Origin: Acidobacteriota bacterium
GTDB lineage: Bacteria > Pseudomonadota > Alphaproteobacteria > Acetobacterales > Acetobacteraceae
Length of the DNA stretch: 46,338 nt
Direction of reading: 5' to 3'
Assembly: GCA_903970435.1 (NCBI GenBank)
Contig: CAJCIS010000252.1
Span: forward strand, 1-46,338
In this document: positions 1-9,028 of the stretch, piece after piece
How positions within the stretch are numbered: position 1 is the first letter of the stretch
Layout: the number at the start of each line of letters is the position of its first letter
The notes under the pieces: model-generated
What the model was told of the DNA's origin: nothing
Seen by the model: only the letters and a program-made list of their open reading frames with translations
Database searches by the model: none
Made by a program: the position numbers and the translations under genes

Positions 1-798
1 GGTGCCCTGCACCAGCACATCGCCCTGATGCACGCCGATACGGAACGTAATGTCCGGTCCGGCCGGCCACGCCGCCCCCGCCGCATTGCGCGCGGCGACC
101 TCGTTCTGAATACGCAGCGCTGCGCTCATCGCCAGAACGGCGCTGGGGAATTCCACCAGCAGCCCGTCGCCCAGCTCCTTAAACACCCGGCCCCGGAACA
201 TCGTCACGGCGGGATCGAGGATGTCGCGCCGCACGCTGTCCATGCGCGCCATCGTCCCCGGCTGGTCCTCGCCCATCATGCGCGAGAAGCCGACCACGTC
301 GGCCACGAGAATTGCCGCCAGCCGCCGCTCGGTGTCGTCCTGCGGCGGCGCCGCCGGCATGTCGGCCGCGCTGGTAAGGGCCGCATCCGGCAAAGGTTGC
401 GCAAACGGCGCCATCTGGCCGGCGGCCGCAACCGCATCGGCCGGGTGCGCCAGTCCAGGCACTGACCCAGGGGCGGGCAAACGAACGTCCGCCACGAATC
501 GGTAGCCGCGGCCCGCATCGGTGAGAATGTAGTTCTTGCCGGGATCGTGCTGGCCGAACAGCTTTCGCAAATTCAGCACCTGCGTGGTGACGTTGTTTTC
601 CTCCACCGCGATCCCGGGCCACACTTCATCCAGCAGCGCCTGCTTGCTGGCCAGTTGGCCCCGCCGCCGCACGAGCGACACCAGCACATCGAAGGCGCGA
701 CCGTTCACCACCAGCGGCGCACCGTGCAGCAGCAATTGCCGGCTTCCGACATGCAGCCGGAACGGGCCGAATTCGTAGCTGGTCTCAAGCGCCTGCAC
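1..798 (-). CDS. Winged-helix domain fused to class III adenylate/guanylate cyclase, 3' part beyond window
   Basis: An open frame runs on the minus strand from a GTG at 798 (AGGGG about 10 bases upstream) off the left edge. It has no early ATG, so it is easily missed. Residues about 5-105 look like an OmpR/PhoB-type DNA-binding winged helix (YEFGPFRL at the start, LTDAGRGYRFV at the end). A low-complexity linker follows. From about residue 150 comes a class III nucleotide cyclase domain with RRLAAILVADVVGFSRMM, whose Asp is the expected first metal ligand, and FKELGDGLLVEF, whose GDG holds the second. In this family such fusions usually continue into TPR repeats, which would lie outside the window. 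The role is probably signal-dependent regulation; the target is unknown. The family call is strong, the exact start less so. Confidence 0.85.
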   Translation of the reverse strand, partial: MQALETSYEFGPFRLHVGSRQLLLHGAPLVVNGRAFDVLVSLVRRRGQLASKQALLDEVWPGIAVEENNVTTQVLNLRKLFGQHDPGKNYILTDAGRGYRFVADVRLPAPGSVPGLAHPADAVAAAGQMAPFAQPLPDAALTSAADMPAAPPQDDTERRLAAILVADVVGFSRMMGEDQPGTMARMDSVRRDILDPAVTMFRGRVFKELGDGLLVEFPSAVLAMSAALRIQNEVAARNAAGAAWPAGPDITFRIGVHQGDVLVQGT

Positions 799-1230
799 GT
801 CTAAATTGCCCCTTCGCCACGCCGGATCGCGCGCCCAGGGTTTGCCGCACCCGGCTGCCTTGCGCCCGCATCGGACGGTCAAATGGTAGCCGCACCGGAC
901 GCGTGAACGCCAGGGGCGCGTTATGGCACCCGGCCGCGAGGACAGGACAAGGCGGCGCGCCATGGCGAAACGCCACCCGGCCCCCTGCATGGAACGACTG
1001 GCCCCGCCGCCGGGGGGATTCCGGTTTGACAGACGGGGCCAATCGGGTGCCAGGCCGCCGGGGAGGAAGGGCGGCCTCGGCGAGATGTCCGCGGGCCGGC
1101 GGACACGCCTTCCTTACCCGCGTTGCGTGCGACGTAGTGTCACGAGGTTCCGGGAAATCGTAACAGCCACTGTCAGCCCGAACGCGACGCGAGCCCCTAC
1201 CGAACGCCGGCACGGCCCGGAGCCGCCTGC
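799..1230. other. Intergenic stretch with no recognised gene
   Basis: About 430 GC-rich bases lie between the cyclase gene and the small membrane protein. Open frames on both strands are rich in Arg, Pro and Ala with no recognisable motif and look like by-products of GC content. No repeat, tRNA or clear terminator was seen. Confidence 0.6.
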
Positions 1231-1407
1231 TTAAGGCCCCTGCAACAACAAAACGATCAGAACAATCAGCAGGATAGTCCCAAGTCCGATGCCGCCGCGG
1301 CCATAATGCCGATACCGGTCGCCGCCCCAGCCGCGGTAAGTCGATCCGAACCCGCCCCCAAACAGCAGAACAATAAGGATAATGAGAAGCACCAGGCCCA
1401 CGCGCAT
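1231..1407 (-). CDS. Small two-helix membrane protein, DUF3309-like
   Basis: This 58-residue protein starts at the ATG at 1407, which directly follows a GGGGGA ribosome-binding site. The upstream extension of the frame reads through repeat DNA and is unlikely to be translated. The sequence is one hydrophobic segment (residues about 3-15), a Gly/Tyr/Arg-rich loop (GGGFGSTYRGWGG and similar), and a second hydrophobic segment (about 42-56, LGTILLIVLIVLLL). This matches the very short DUF3309-type membrane proteins of proteobacteria, whose function is unknown. It stands alone, with a pair of intergenic repeat arms upstream. Confidence 0.7.
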   Translation of the reverse strand: MRVGLVLLIILIVLLFGGGFGSTYRGWGGDRYRHYGRGGIGLGTILLIVLIVLLLQGP

Positions 1408-1456
1408 GTCCCCCAAGATGTCATCCGCCCGCACCGTGCGGGCGGCCGGGACATTT

Positions 1457-1604
1457 AGAAGCAGTTCTTTTCTGAAGAAAAGAACCAACAGACTTTTGTC
1501 CCGGCACCTGCGGCAAGGTTTGAGTTATCTCCGATACGTCCGGGATTGCATTAAGAGCAAAAGTCTTTTGGTTCTTTTCTTCAGAAAAGAACGGCTTCTA
1601 ACCT
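1457..1604. repeat. Facing pair of hairpin repeat arms with conserved interior
   Basis: The left arm (1457-1500) has a GTTCTTTTCT / AGAAAAGAAC hairpin followed by CAACAGACTTTTG. The right arm (1556-1600) is its approximate reverse complement. The roughly 55 bases between them, including CGATACGTC and GGGATTGCATTAAGAG, are closely matched at 34361-34417. That identifies an oriented interior of the element. Confidence 0.85.
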
Positions 1605-1693
1605 TATCCCCGTGCGTAGGTGATTGTACCCGGTGGCGCCGACGGCAGCGCTCCCCTCGGCACCCACCCAGGATGAGGCTGGCGAATCGGGCA

Positions 1694-1830
1694 AGGAAGG
1701 AAGTATTTCTTTTTTGAAAAAAAGAAACAAAAAACTTTTATCCTGGCGCTGCGGCCGCCGGGACAATGGCGCGCCCGAAAGAAAGCAAAAGTTTTTTGGT
1801 TCTTTTTCAAAAAAGAACCGCTTCCTTCGC
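1694..1830. repeat. Facing pair of hairpin repeat arms
   Basis: The left arm (1694-1742) has the variant stem TTTC...GAAA where most copies have GTTC...GAAC. The right arm (1782-1828) has GTTC...GAAC. The two arms of the pair therefore do not match each other at this base pair, although each is self-complementary. A further 170 bases with no recognised feature separate it from the TonB receptor gene. Confidence 0.85.
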
Positions 1831-1998
1831 TTTCGCTAACCATCCGTCAGACCGAACACCGCGCAGCCGATGCCATGCAACGCGTTAGGGCATGCCGAGC
1901 ATTTCCGGTCGCACAGACTTTTCTGCGCAACCGGAACGCAAACTCCAAATATTTCCGATCTGCCCGGGTCATAGAAGTCGATACTTGAATGATACGAA

Positions 1999-4335
1999 CT
2001 ACATTTTGTAACGCAGCGTGAAGCCAAAGGTTGCAGGCGGCGCGGGTCCAACGATGAAGCCCCGGCCGGCCTCCTCGGTGCCTGAAGAGTAATACTCGGT
2101 GCCCGTAATGTTCTTGCCCCATAGCTGGAATTCCCAGGGCTTGTTTCCCGGCAGGCGGTAGGTCAACGTTGCATTCAGCAGACTGAACGGACCTTGCCGC
2201 ACGACATCGTCGGGCGTGAATGAGAAACCTGAGTTGTACGAGTAATTCGCGTAGAGATCAAAGCGGCCGATATCGCCTATATAGGTGTAATTGAAACCGG
2301 CATACGCAGTCAGGGTTGGCGAACGAACGAGCGTGTAACCATCCAGGTCGCCCGACGTCACAAAGCTGCCATAGGGCGGCTTATTGTTAATGGTATAAAG
2401 GGGGCCACCGCCATAGGACGCATATTGGTTATTCAGGTATTCGCCGCCGCCCAAAAGCCGCAGCCCGTCGGTAACGAGATATTGTTCGTCAATTTCAAAG
2501 CCACGCACGATCGCAGCTTTGGCGTTCGTGAGATTGATGACGCCGTTGATGACGTTTTCGACTTGAGGGTTTCCCACGTCATAGTAGAACAACGACGCAT
2601 TTGACTGCAGCCTGTTGTCGAATAGTTGGGATTTCAAGCCTATTTCGTAAGCCTTGACCGTCTCCGGTCGCGCCGGTACAGCCGAAAGCGGTCCGGTATT
2701 GAACGTTCCTGCCTTGAAGCCGGTACTGAACGTCGCGTAGGCCATCAGATCCGGCGTAAAATGGTGGTCCACAGAAACCTTGAATGTCGGCTTGGTAAAT
2801 GTGGCCTTCTTCACAGTCTCCGGCACAAGCGTAATAAGAGGCGCGCCCGGAATTTGCAGGTTTGTTGTGCCGTTCGCCGTCAGATAGTCCCAGGTGTACC
2901 TGATGCCGCCGGTGATGTTCGTGTCCGGCAGCACGTGATAAGTCGCCTGGGCGTACCCTGCGAAATCGTTCGTAACCTCCTGCCCGTAAATGTTGAGACC
3001 CGTCGTCGCCGGAAGCGGTCCCAGGGCGCCGCCAAGAGCGACCGGCCCTACTTCCTCGCCCGTATAGGTAAAGGGCAGGTAGCCCCCCGTATCGTGCAAA
3101 TAGAAAAACCCGAGAATGTAATCGACTGTGCTCGGTTGCGTCGAGGCGAACTGCACCTCTTCCGTTGTGGTGTGGTAGCGCGAACGCAAGGCGTAGTCGG
3201 CTTCATTCAGCGGGGACTCGTCACCATCATAGGCGGAATAATCCGTTGCCGACCTGTACGAAGTGATGCTGGACAGCCTTGCGAACCCCAGATCCTGATC
3301 GAGCCGTGCAGAAACACCCCAGCTCTCCGAAATGTTGTTTTGATCCAGGTTGTCGTCGACATTATAAAACCCCACGCCAGGGAATTTCTGAAACGGCAGA
3401 TTGTAGGGTGGCTGCGTTAGAAAGTGATCCGTTCCGAAGGCGGTGCCCGGATAGATAAGCGCCTGAATCCCGTCGCTGCTGGCGTTGCGGCTATAATCAC
3501 CAATTAGTCGAAGCGTTGTTGTGTCGGACAGGTTGAAGACCCATTTCGACCGTAGCGAGATATCCCTGCTGGTATACATGGGATGGCCATTGTAAACATT
3601 CTTGCCCCACCCATCGAGCTGGTCCGAATTGTAGAACGCGAGATCCGCCGCAATGCCCGGGGCGAGCCCGCCGGCGACGTAGATATTTTCTGTGCTGGTA
3701 TTGTAGTTGCCGTACGAGAAGCTCGCATCTACCGTTGGGGTCTGCGTGGGTGTTCTCGTTGCGATATTGATCAAACCGCCAGTTGAGTTGCGGCCAAACA
3801 ACGTGCCCTGCGGCCCCTCCAGAACCTCGATACGCTGTATGTTATTCAGCGCCAGAACGCTGCTATCCAGACGGGAGATATAGACGTCATCGACATAAAC
3901 AGCATTGCTTGCTTCGTTTCCAGGGGACGTCGCGCTGTTTCCGATACCTCTTAGATACGGTAACAAAATAGCGTCGGTGGATTGCGTGACGCCAATGCCG
4001 GGCGCAATCTGATTCAACTCGGTAACGCTGCTGATTGCCCGCTGCTCCAACTGCGCCGATGAAAACGTGCTGATCGTGATCGGGACGTTCTGTGCCCGTT
4101 GCGCACGCTTCTGGGCCGTGACAACAACTTCCTCTATCTTTGTTTGAGTCTGAGCCTGGGTCTGCGCCGCCGGCGCCGGTGTCGCTTGCTGCGCATGTGC
4201 ATGCCCGACAACGGCCAGAATTACAGCCGTGCTTGCGCTGGATAGCCACCACCGACGGAGCGTCAAACCCCGCCGAGCCGCGTTCGCGGCGTCAGCCGGG
4301 TCGACCCGTGTGTTAGCGATAATCAAACCCTGCAC
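1999..4335 (-). CDS. TonB-dependent outer-membrane receptor
   Basis: The 778-residue protein starts at GTG 4335, six bases after a strong GGGGGA site. A signal peptide is visible at residues about 27-49 (basic, hydrophobic STAVILAVVG, then AHAQQ). A Gln/Ala-rich linker and a TonB-box-like IEEVVVTAQKR follow. The plug domain begins NVPITISTFSSAQLEQRAISS and contains the EGPQGTLFGRNSTGGLINI motif typical of the family. The rest is a beta-barrel ending in GFTLRYKM. The length fits receptors of the 700-800 residue class that import hydrophobic organics as well as siderophores. The catabolic neighbourhood favours an organic substrate, which is inference. It reads away from the divergent dehydrogenase region. 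Confidence 0.93.
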   Translation of the reverse strand: MQGLIIANTRVDPADAANAARRGLTLRRWWLSSASTAVILAVVGHAHAQQATPAPAAQTQAQTQTKIEEVVVTAQKRAQRAQNVPITISTFSSAQLEQRAISSVTELNQIAPGIGVTQSTDAILLPYLRGIGNSATSPGNEASNAVYVDDVYISRLDSSVLALNNIQRIEVLEGPQGTLFGRNSTGGLINIATRTPTQTPTVDASFSYGNYNTSTENIYVAGGLAPGIAADLAFYNSDQLDGWGKNVYNGHPMYTSRDISLRSKWVFNLSDTTTLRLIGDYSRNASSDGIQALIYPGTAFGTDHFLTQPPYNLPFQKFPGVGFYNVDDNLDQNNISESWGVSARLDQDLGFARLSSITSYRSATDYSAYDGDESPLNEADYALRSRYHTTTEEVQFASTQPSTVDYILGFFYLHDTGGYLPFTYTGEEVGPVALGGALGPLPATTGLNIYGQEVTNDFAGYAQATYHVLPDTNITGGIRYTWDYLTANGTTNLQIPGAPLITLVPETVKKATFTKPTFKVSVDHHFTPDLMAYATFSTGFKAGTFNTGPLSAVPARPETVKAYEIGLKSQLFDNRLQSNASLFYYDVGNPQVENVINGVINLTNAKAAIVRGFEIDEQYLVTDGLRLLGGGEYLNNQYASYGGGPLYTINNKPPYGSFVTSGDLDGYTLVRSPTLTAYAGFNYTYIGDIGRFDLYANYSYNSGFSFTPDDVVRQGPFSLLNATLTYRLPGNKPWEFQLWGKNITGTEYYSSGTEEAGRGFIVGPAPPATFGFTLRYKM

Positions 4336-4466
4336 TTCAATCCCCCCTCATACTCTTGTTGGCCCAACATTATCTTCGGGCGGTTTGACTGAATACTCAC
4401 GCGCGGCCGATTTGGGCCGATATCACATACTGGATGCGGCGCCGGAGGCCATTGCAGAAATAATCG

Positions 4467-4892
4467 TCATGATATGAGATGGACGAGCGTGAAGTCGCGC
4501 CGGCAAATGCGCCAAACCCCCGATTGCTTGACGAGACGGTCGTCATAGGTGCCCGCGGCACAGCGCAACGGACCGGTTGGCTCACGCGGCATCAAAATAG
4601 CATCGACGTAGCTTCGGGCCGTGATGCTTCCGTGCGATGCGCTTATGGTAATATTTGATATCCGATGAAGTGTCGCACCGAAGGATTCGTGGGTCTTTGC
4701 CATGGCCCCTACGATGGCGTCACCGCTTGGCCAGACCTTGAATTCGCCAAAGTTTGGGCTCTCATAACGTCCCTCGAAATCGGTGGTGAAACACGACCGA
4801 AGAAGCGGCCAATCCCGTCCATCGATAGACGTGGCATAGCGGATAAGGACAGAAGAGATGTTACGCTCATCCAGGCGGGAGATTGTCGCCAC
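4467..4892 (-). CDS. SnoaL-like (NTF2-fold) protein
   Basis: About 141 residues with the pattern of SnoaL_4-type proteins: an N-terminal helix (ISSVLIRYATSIDGRDWPLLRSCFTTDFEGRY), a central sheet with a conserved His (THESFGATLHRISN), and a C-terminal WRICRRDFTLVHL strand. Family members act as small cyclases, isomerases or dehydratases, or are catalytically undefined. I chose the GTG at 4892 because AGGA lies about 10 bases upstream; a TTG at 4901 is the alternative. It sits downstream of the divergent control region shared with the zinc dehydrogenase. The substrate is unknown. Confidence 0.75.
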   Translation of the reverse strand: MATISRLDERNISSVLIRYATSIDGRDWPLLRSCFTTDFEGRYESPNFGEFKVWPSGDAIVGAMAKTHESFGATLHRISNITISASHGSITARSYVDAILMPREPTGPLRCAAGTYDDRLVKQSGVWRICRRDFTLVHLIS

Positions 4893-4901
4893 GCCGCCCA
4901 A

Positions 4902-5218
4902 TTCCTACCAGCAACTTTTTCTGAACGGTTCCGCTTCCCTGGGCATATCCTGCTCCGTTCGAGACTTAGGATACCGGTTGAATGAATTGGCGCCAAATAG
5001 GAAGATCGTTGATCGAATATCATAAGCTGGATATTCAATTTTGTGAGGCGCGGCAAGCCCGTTCGCCGCGCTGTCGTTACGTGTAGAGCCGATAGTGGAC
5101 TTGCCCGAAGACTGGCATATTGCGGCCGACCTGGTTCTGCGGCACCGCCATCAGCATAGCAAGTGGTCGCACGGCGATTCGGCTTATGTCTGGCGGCGAG
5201 AGAGGGAGAACGACATTT
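4902..5218. promoter_or_regulatory. Divergent control region with a GAATATC-N8-GATATTC dyad
   Basis: The 317 bases between the SnoaL gene (minus) and the zinc dehydrogenase (plus) hold the promoters for both. A perfect 7-base inverted repeat with an 8-base spacer lies at 5015-5036, about 180 bases before the dehydrogenase start and 125 before SnoaL. It sits in an AT-rich stretch and is a candidate operator. No regulator gene adjoins it, so the cognate factor is unknown. Confidence 0.45.
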
Positions 5219-6232
5219 ATGAGAGCAGCGGTATTCGAAGCCGTCGGAGAGGCTCTGGCCATAAAGGCCGTAGCAGATCCCCGGCCGGGCTATGGTCAAG
5301 CGTTACTCAAGGTCCATTGCTGCGGAATTTGTGGTTCGGATATCCATATGACCAGTGGTCATGGCGACACCTTCGCTGCCGGCCGTGTCCCGGGTCACGA
5401 ATATTCGGGCGAAATTGTTGAACTTGGCCACGGTGTGACCCGCCTGAAAGTTGGCGACCTAGTGACATCATTGCCAACGATCGGCTGTGGTCAATGTTCG
5501 GCATGCTTGCAGGACGACCCTATGCGCTGCGCCGGCACGCGCGTGTCAGCCTCGCACGGCTTTGCCGAATACGTGATTGTCGGCGAGCGGTCCGCGGTCA
5601 AAATGCCTGCCATGGTGTCTTTCGCAGATGCAGCGCTTACCGAACCTTTGTGCTGCGGTCTACGCTGCGTCTATCTTGCAAAGATACAGCCCGGCGCACG
5701 TGTTCTGGTCATCGGGGCGGGGCCGATCGGTCTGGCGACCGCCTACTGGGCGCGACGGCTCGGTGCGGGACCGATTGTTGTCACAGCCCGCTCCGCGCGC
5801 GCCGCGCGCATCGCATCTGAAATGGGCGCTACTTCTTTCCTGGTAGCGACCGATACGCTGGCACAAGAAGCAGCGGAGGCGCTTGGCGGCGCACCCGAAA
5901 TCGTGTTCGAATGTTCCGGTGCCGTCGGCATGATCGCCCGGTCCGTGGAGTGCGTCAGGTTCGGCGGCGCGGTCGGCATCGTCGGCTATTGCAGTGTTGC
6001 CGATTCGCTGGTGCCTTCGCGGGCGGTCCTGAAAGAACTCACGTTCTTCTTCTCCTTCGTTTACAGCAGGAAGGATTTCGAGCATTCATTGAATGTCATG
6101 AATAGCGGCGATATCGCCGCATCCGCGATGATCACGCACACCGTCTCCCTCGACGAATTACCCGCGGCCTTTGAAGATCTCCGCCATCCCAAGGATCAAT
6201 GCAAGGTCATGCTGGCGCCCTGGAAAATCTGA
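5219..6232 (+). CDS. Zinc-dependent alcohol dehydrogenase (MDR family)
   Basis: Starting at ATG 5219 (GGGAG about 10 bases upstream), the protein is 337 residues, normal for the medium-chain dehydrogenase family. The catalytic zinc site is seen as GICGSD (Cys38) and GHEYSGE (His60, Glu61). The structural zinc lobe is C90-x2-C93-x2-C96-x7-C104. A Rossmann motif GAGPIG appears near residue 164. It is closest in style to threonine/sorbitol-type dehydrogenases and should oxidise a secondary alcohol with NAD(P). It is transcribed divergently from the SnoaL gene. Substrate unknown. Confidence 0.9.
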   Translation: MRAAVFEAVGEALAIKAVADPRPGYGQALLKVHCCGICGSDIHMTSGHGDTFAAGRVPGHEYSGEIVELGHGVTRLKVGDLVTSLPTIGCGQCSACLQDDPMRCAGTRVSASHGFAEYVIVGERSAVKMPAMVSFADAALTEPLCCGLRCVYLAKIQPGARVLVIGAGPIGLATAYWARRLGAGPIVVTARSARAARIASEMGATSFLVATDTLAQEAAEALGGAPEIVFECSGAVGMIARSVECVRFGGAVGIVGYCSVADSLVPSRAVLKELTFFFSFVYSRKDFEHSLNVMNSGDIAASAMITHTVSLDELPAAFEDLRHPKDQCKVMLAPWKI

Positions 6233-6255
6233 AGCGGCGCGTTTTCTCAGCGTGA

Positions 6256-6682
6256 CTAGGCACGCTCGAAAATCGCAGCCAGGCCCCGACCCCCGCCGAT
6301 ACACATCGTTTCAAGTCCATAGCGCGCCTTCCTTCTGCGGAGTTCGCGCACCATATTGGCAAGAATGCGGCCGCCTGTCGCACCAACGGGGTGGCCCCGC
6401 GATGCCCGGCTTGGCCGCGTCTTCGATCGGGCCTAGAAGGTCTTGCAGCAAGGGAGGAACTGGAGGCTTGCCGAACTCGGTTATATACGCACCGGCGAAG
6501 TATGTCCGTCCCAGGCAGATCACGACGAGCGCCCGGACCTCCCTGTCATTGATCGCCTGGCCGACGCAATCGGCCAGCCCCTGCCTGACATGCGCGGAAA
6601 ACGCATTGACCGGCGGCGATTCGGCCGCAATGACAGCCACGTCCCCCTCGATCGTGTCGTCGATGGTATTGTTGATCTTCAT
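6256..6682 (-). pseudogene. Decayed fusion: 5' end of a FadJ-type enoyl-CoA hydratase joined to 3' end of a thiolase
   Basis: From ATG 6682 the minus strand encodes about 95 residues of an enoyl-CoA hydratase domain (VNAFSAHVRQGL, AGAYITEFGKPP, ending [11 protein letters not shown]), like the N-terminus of multifunctional FadB/FadJ proteins. At about 6400 the similarity stops. In another frame, 6256-6396 encodes the last 46 residues of a thiolase: [16 protein letters not shown], with the active-site His, then [19 protein letters not shown] and a stop. The joint is out of frame. The simplest reading is a deletion that removed the middle of a hydratase-thiolase operon. It cannot make either enzyme. 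Confidence 0.85.
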
Positions 6683-6826
6683 TGAACCCTTGCAAGTTGC
6701 CGTTGACCGGGCGCCGATCGGGCCGCGCAATCCCGATCTCGACACCAAGGCGCGGTCTGTACACGCCCGCTCAGAGGAACATCCGCACAGACATGCGCGG
6801 CGCGATAGAGGCCGGGGACACGCGGA

Positions 6827-8065
6827 ATGACATATCAGATACTAAAAACTTGTCGTGTGATCGAAGGGTCGTCGTTCGTGGCGTCGCCCAGCGCCGGGCT
6901 CTATTTGGCGCAGATGGGCGCGGAAATCATCCGATTCGACCAAATCGGTGGCGGTGCGGATTTCCATCGCTGGCCGAGATTGCCTGGTGGCTCGAGCTTG
7001 TATTGGGAGGGGCTCAACAAGGGCAAGAAGTCAATCGCACTCGATCTCTCGCGCCCTGAAGGGCGTGACCTGGCGCAGCGACTCATTACGGCACCTGGGG
7101 AGACCAGCGGTTTGTTCCTGACAAATTATCCGGCCGGCGGCTTTCTCTCGCATGAAATTCTATGCGCGCTTCGGCCGGATCTGGTGACAGTGCGGATCAT
7201 GGGGCGCGCCGACGGCGGTAACGCGCTCGACTATACAGTTAATTGCGCGGTGGGCATTCCGCAAATGACCGGGCCGGCCTCGCTTGGCACAGCGCCGGTA
7301 AACCATGTTCTCCCAGCCTGGGATCTACTCACCGGAAGTTATGCGGCGTTCGCGCTTCTGGCGGCCGAGCGCCATCGGCGCGAGACCGGCGCCGGGCAGG
7401 AGGTCCGTGTGCCACTGCTCGATATCGCGCTCTCGACCATCTCCAATCTCGGCCAGGTCGCCGAGGTGTTGGCGACCGGCGCGGATCGCGCGCGTTATGG
7501 CAACGAGGTATATGGTGCTTTTGGCCGCGACTTCATCACATCGGATCGGATACGCATCATGGTGATGGCAATCACGCCGCGCCAGTGGGCTGGGCTGCTA
7601 AAGGCGTTGGATATTGCCGATGCGGTTGCCAGGATCGAGGCAGAGCGTGGCGTTTCCTTCTGCCGGGATGAAGGGACGCGATTCGAACATCGCGAAATTC
7701 TCATCCCCCTTGTCGAGAATGCGATTGCCGGGCGCGCCAGCGATAATTTGTTTCCGATGTTCGATCGTCTGGGCGTCTGCTGGGGTTTATATAGGACCGT
7801 GCATGAGGCGGTGATGGACCCAGAGCTGATTCGCAACAACCCGATTTTTACAGATATGCACAATCCGAGCGGGCTGACATACCCGGTCGCCGGCGCACCG
7901 GCCACCCTGTCCGCCGCGGATCGCATGCCGCCTTGTCCGGCGCCGCGCCTTGGCGAACACACCGAAGAGGTGCTCGCATCGGTTATCGGGCTTGGCGCGC
8001 GCGAAATCGGCAGGCTGCATGATGCGGGAATTGTCGCAAGTCCGAACAGGCAGAGCATTCCTTGA
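6827..8065 (+). CDS. CoA-transferase family III (CaiB/BaiF)
   Basis: The 412-residue protein has the family III layout: an N-terminal CoA-binding half (LYLAQMGAEIIRFDQ, NKGKKSIALDL) and the conserved PAWDLLTGSYAAFALLAA segment around residue 167, whose Asp is the expected covalent catalytic residue. It moves CoA between carboxylic acids. Its stop overlaps the start of the hydratase-like gene (TGATG). With that neighbour and a CitE relic behind it, the order resembles mesaconate/itaconate modules (CoA-transferase, C5-acyl-CoA hydratase, citramalyl/malyl-CoA lyase). Substrate by analogy only. Confidence 0.85.
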   Translation: MTYQILKTCRVIEGSSFVASPSAGLYLAQMGAEIIRFDQIGGGADFHRWPRLPGGSSLYWEGLNKGKKSIALDLSRPEGRDLAQRLITAPGETSGLFLTNYPAGGFLSHEILCALRPDLVTVRIMGRADGGNALDYTVNCAVGIPQMTGPASLGTAPVNHVLPAWDLLTGSYAAFALLAAERHRRETGAGQEVRVPLLDIALSTISNLGQVAEVLATGADRARYGNEVYGAFGRDFITSDRIRIMVMAITPRQWAGLLKALDIADAVARIEAERGVSFCRDEGTRFEHREILIPLVENAIAGRASDNLFPMFDRLGVCWGLYRTVHEAVMDPELIRNNPIFTDMHNPSGLTYPVAGAPATLSAADRMPPCPAPRLGEHTEEVLASVIGLGAREIGRLHDAGIVASPNRQSIP

Positions 8066-8889
8066 TGTCCGACGCGCTCGGCGCTTGGCGCGGCACCAGC
8101 CAGACGCTCTATGATATCGTGGGCGCGGGTGCGCTCGATCGCTTTCGCGCAACGATACAAAGTGCCACGCCGCCCGGCGCCGTCCCGCAAGGCTTTCACT
8201 GGTGCCTGTGCCTGCCTGACACATCTACCGATGCATTGGGCCCGGATGGACATCCACCAAAGGGCGGCTTCCTTCCACCTGTCACCCTCCCAAGGCGCAT
8301 GTGGGCATCGAGCGAGGTTCAATTCCGCGCGCCGCTCGGCGTGTCGGCGCGCGTTGAACGAATCTCGTCCGTTGCCCGGATTACGGAGAAAAGCGGCGCG
8401 ACGGGCCCACTTGTTTTTGTCGACGTCGAGCACACGACACGCGCCGACGGGATTGAAGCCATTGTCGAACGACAGACCATTGTGTATCGAACTTCTGGCA
8501 CCGAACGTATGCCGCTTCCACCAAGTCGCGCATTGGACCTCTCGCAATGGACATGGCGCCGGTCCATCACGCCCGACCCAGTATTGCTGTTCCGCTATTC
8601 GGCGATGACCTTCAACAGCCATCGCATTCATTACGACCTGCCCTATACCATCGCGGAGGAACATTATCCGGCCCTTGTCGTCCACGGGCCTTTGGTGGCG
8701 ACGCTTCTGCTCGATCTATGCGCGCGCGAACTAGGGGCTGATGCTATCTCACGTTTCACCTTTCGGATGCTCTCGCCCGCGTTCGCCGGTCAGGATCTTC
8801 ACCTCGTCGGCGAGCCCGGAGACAAGATCGAACTTCGCGCCCTCGGTGCGGATGGCCGCACCGTCGTATCCGCAACGGCGTCACGCTGA
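8065..8889 (+). CDS. Mesaconyl/itaconyl-CoA hydratase-like (double hot-dog, HTD2 type)
   Basis: A 274-residue protein starts at ATG 8065, which overlaps the preceding stop by one base. The N-terminal half is a FAS1-like hot-dog (GGFLPPVTLPRRMWASSEVQF). The C-terminal half has FRYSAMTFNSHRIHYDLPYT, the HTD2/MaoC-type hydratase signature, and VVHGPLVATLLLDL. Proteins of this length and layout include mesaconyl-C4-CoA and itaconyl-CoA hydratases. It is cotranscribed with the CoA-transferase and is followed by a lyase relic, so the three-step pathway looks broken here. The exact substrate is inferred. Confidence 0.8.
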   Translation: MSDALGAWRGTSQTLYDIVGAGALDRFRATIQSATPPGAVPQGFHWCLCLPDTSTDALGPDGHPPKGGFLPPVTLPRRMWASSEVQFRAPLGVSARVERISSVARITEKSGATGPLVFVDVEHTTRADGIEAIVERQTIVYRTSGTERMPLPPSRALDLSQWTWRRSITPDPVLLFRYSAMTFNSHRIHYDLPYTIAEEHYPALVVHGPLVATLLLDLCARELGADAISRFTFRMLSPAFAGQDLHLVGEPGDKIELRALGADGRTVVSATASR

Positions 8890-8897
8890 CGGGCGCA

Positions 8898-9017
8898 ATG
8901 GACGCCATCTCAAGCGCCATGACATTTCTGTTCGTCCCGGGCGATCGTTGCGACCGTTTCGACAAAGCGATCACGTCCGGCGCCGATCGTGTCGTCATCG
9001 ACCCAAGGATGCCGTAG
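8898..9017 (+). pseudogene. 39-codon relic of a CitE/HpcH-type C-C lyase
   Basis: Nine bases after the hydratase gene, ATG 8898 opens a frame reading MDAISSAMTFLFVPGDRCDR followed by FDKAITSGADRVVIDPRMP and a TAG. The FVPGD-R-RFDKA-SGAD-VVID pattern is the N-terminus of HpcH/HpaI/CitE lyases, in which VVID is normally followed by LEDAV and some 240 more residues. All of that is missing. A hairpin repeat arm begins 12 bases after the stop. The intact lyase would have been the natural third enzyme of this operon. Confidence 0.85.
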
Positions 9018-9028
9018 CACCCCACCGC

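Noticed and set aside
785-1213. 142-residue minus-strand open frame
   Set aside because: It is Arg/Pro/Ala-rich without any motif and overlaps the start of the cyclase gene; typical chance frame in GC-rich DNA.
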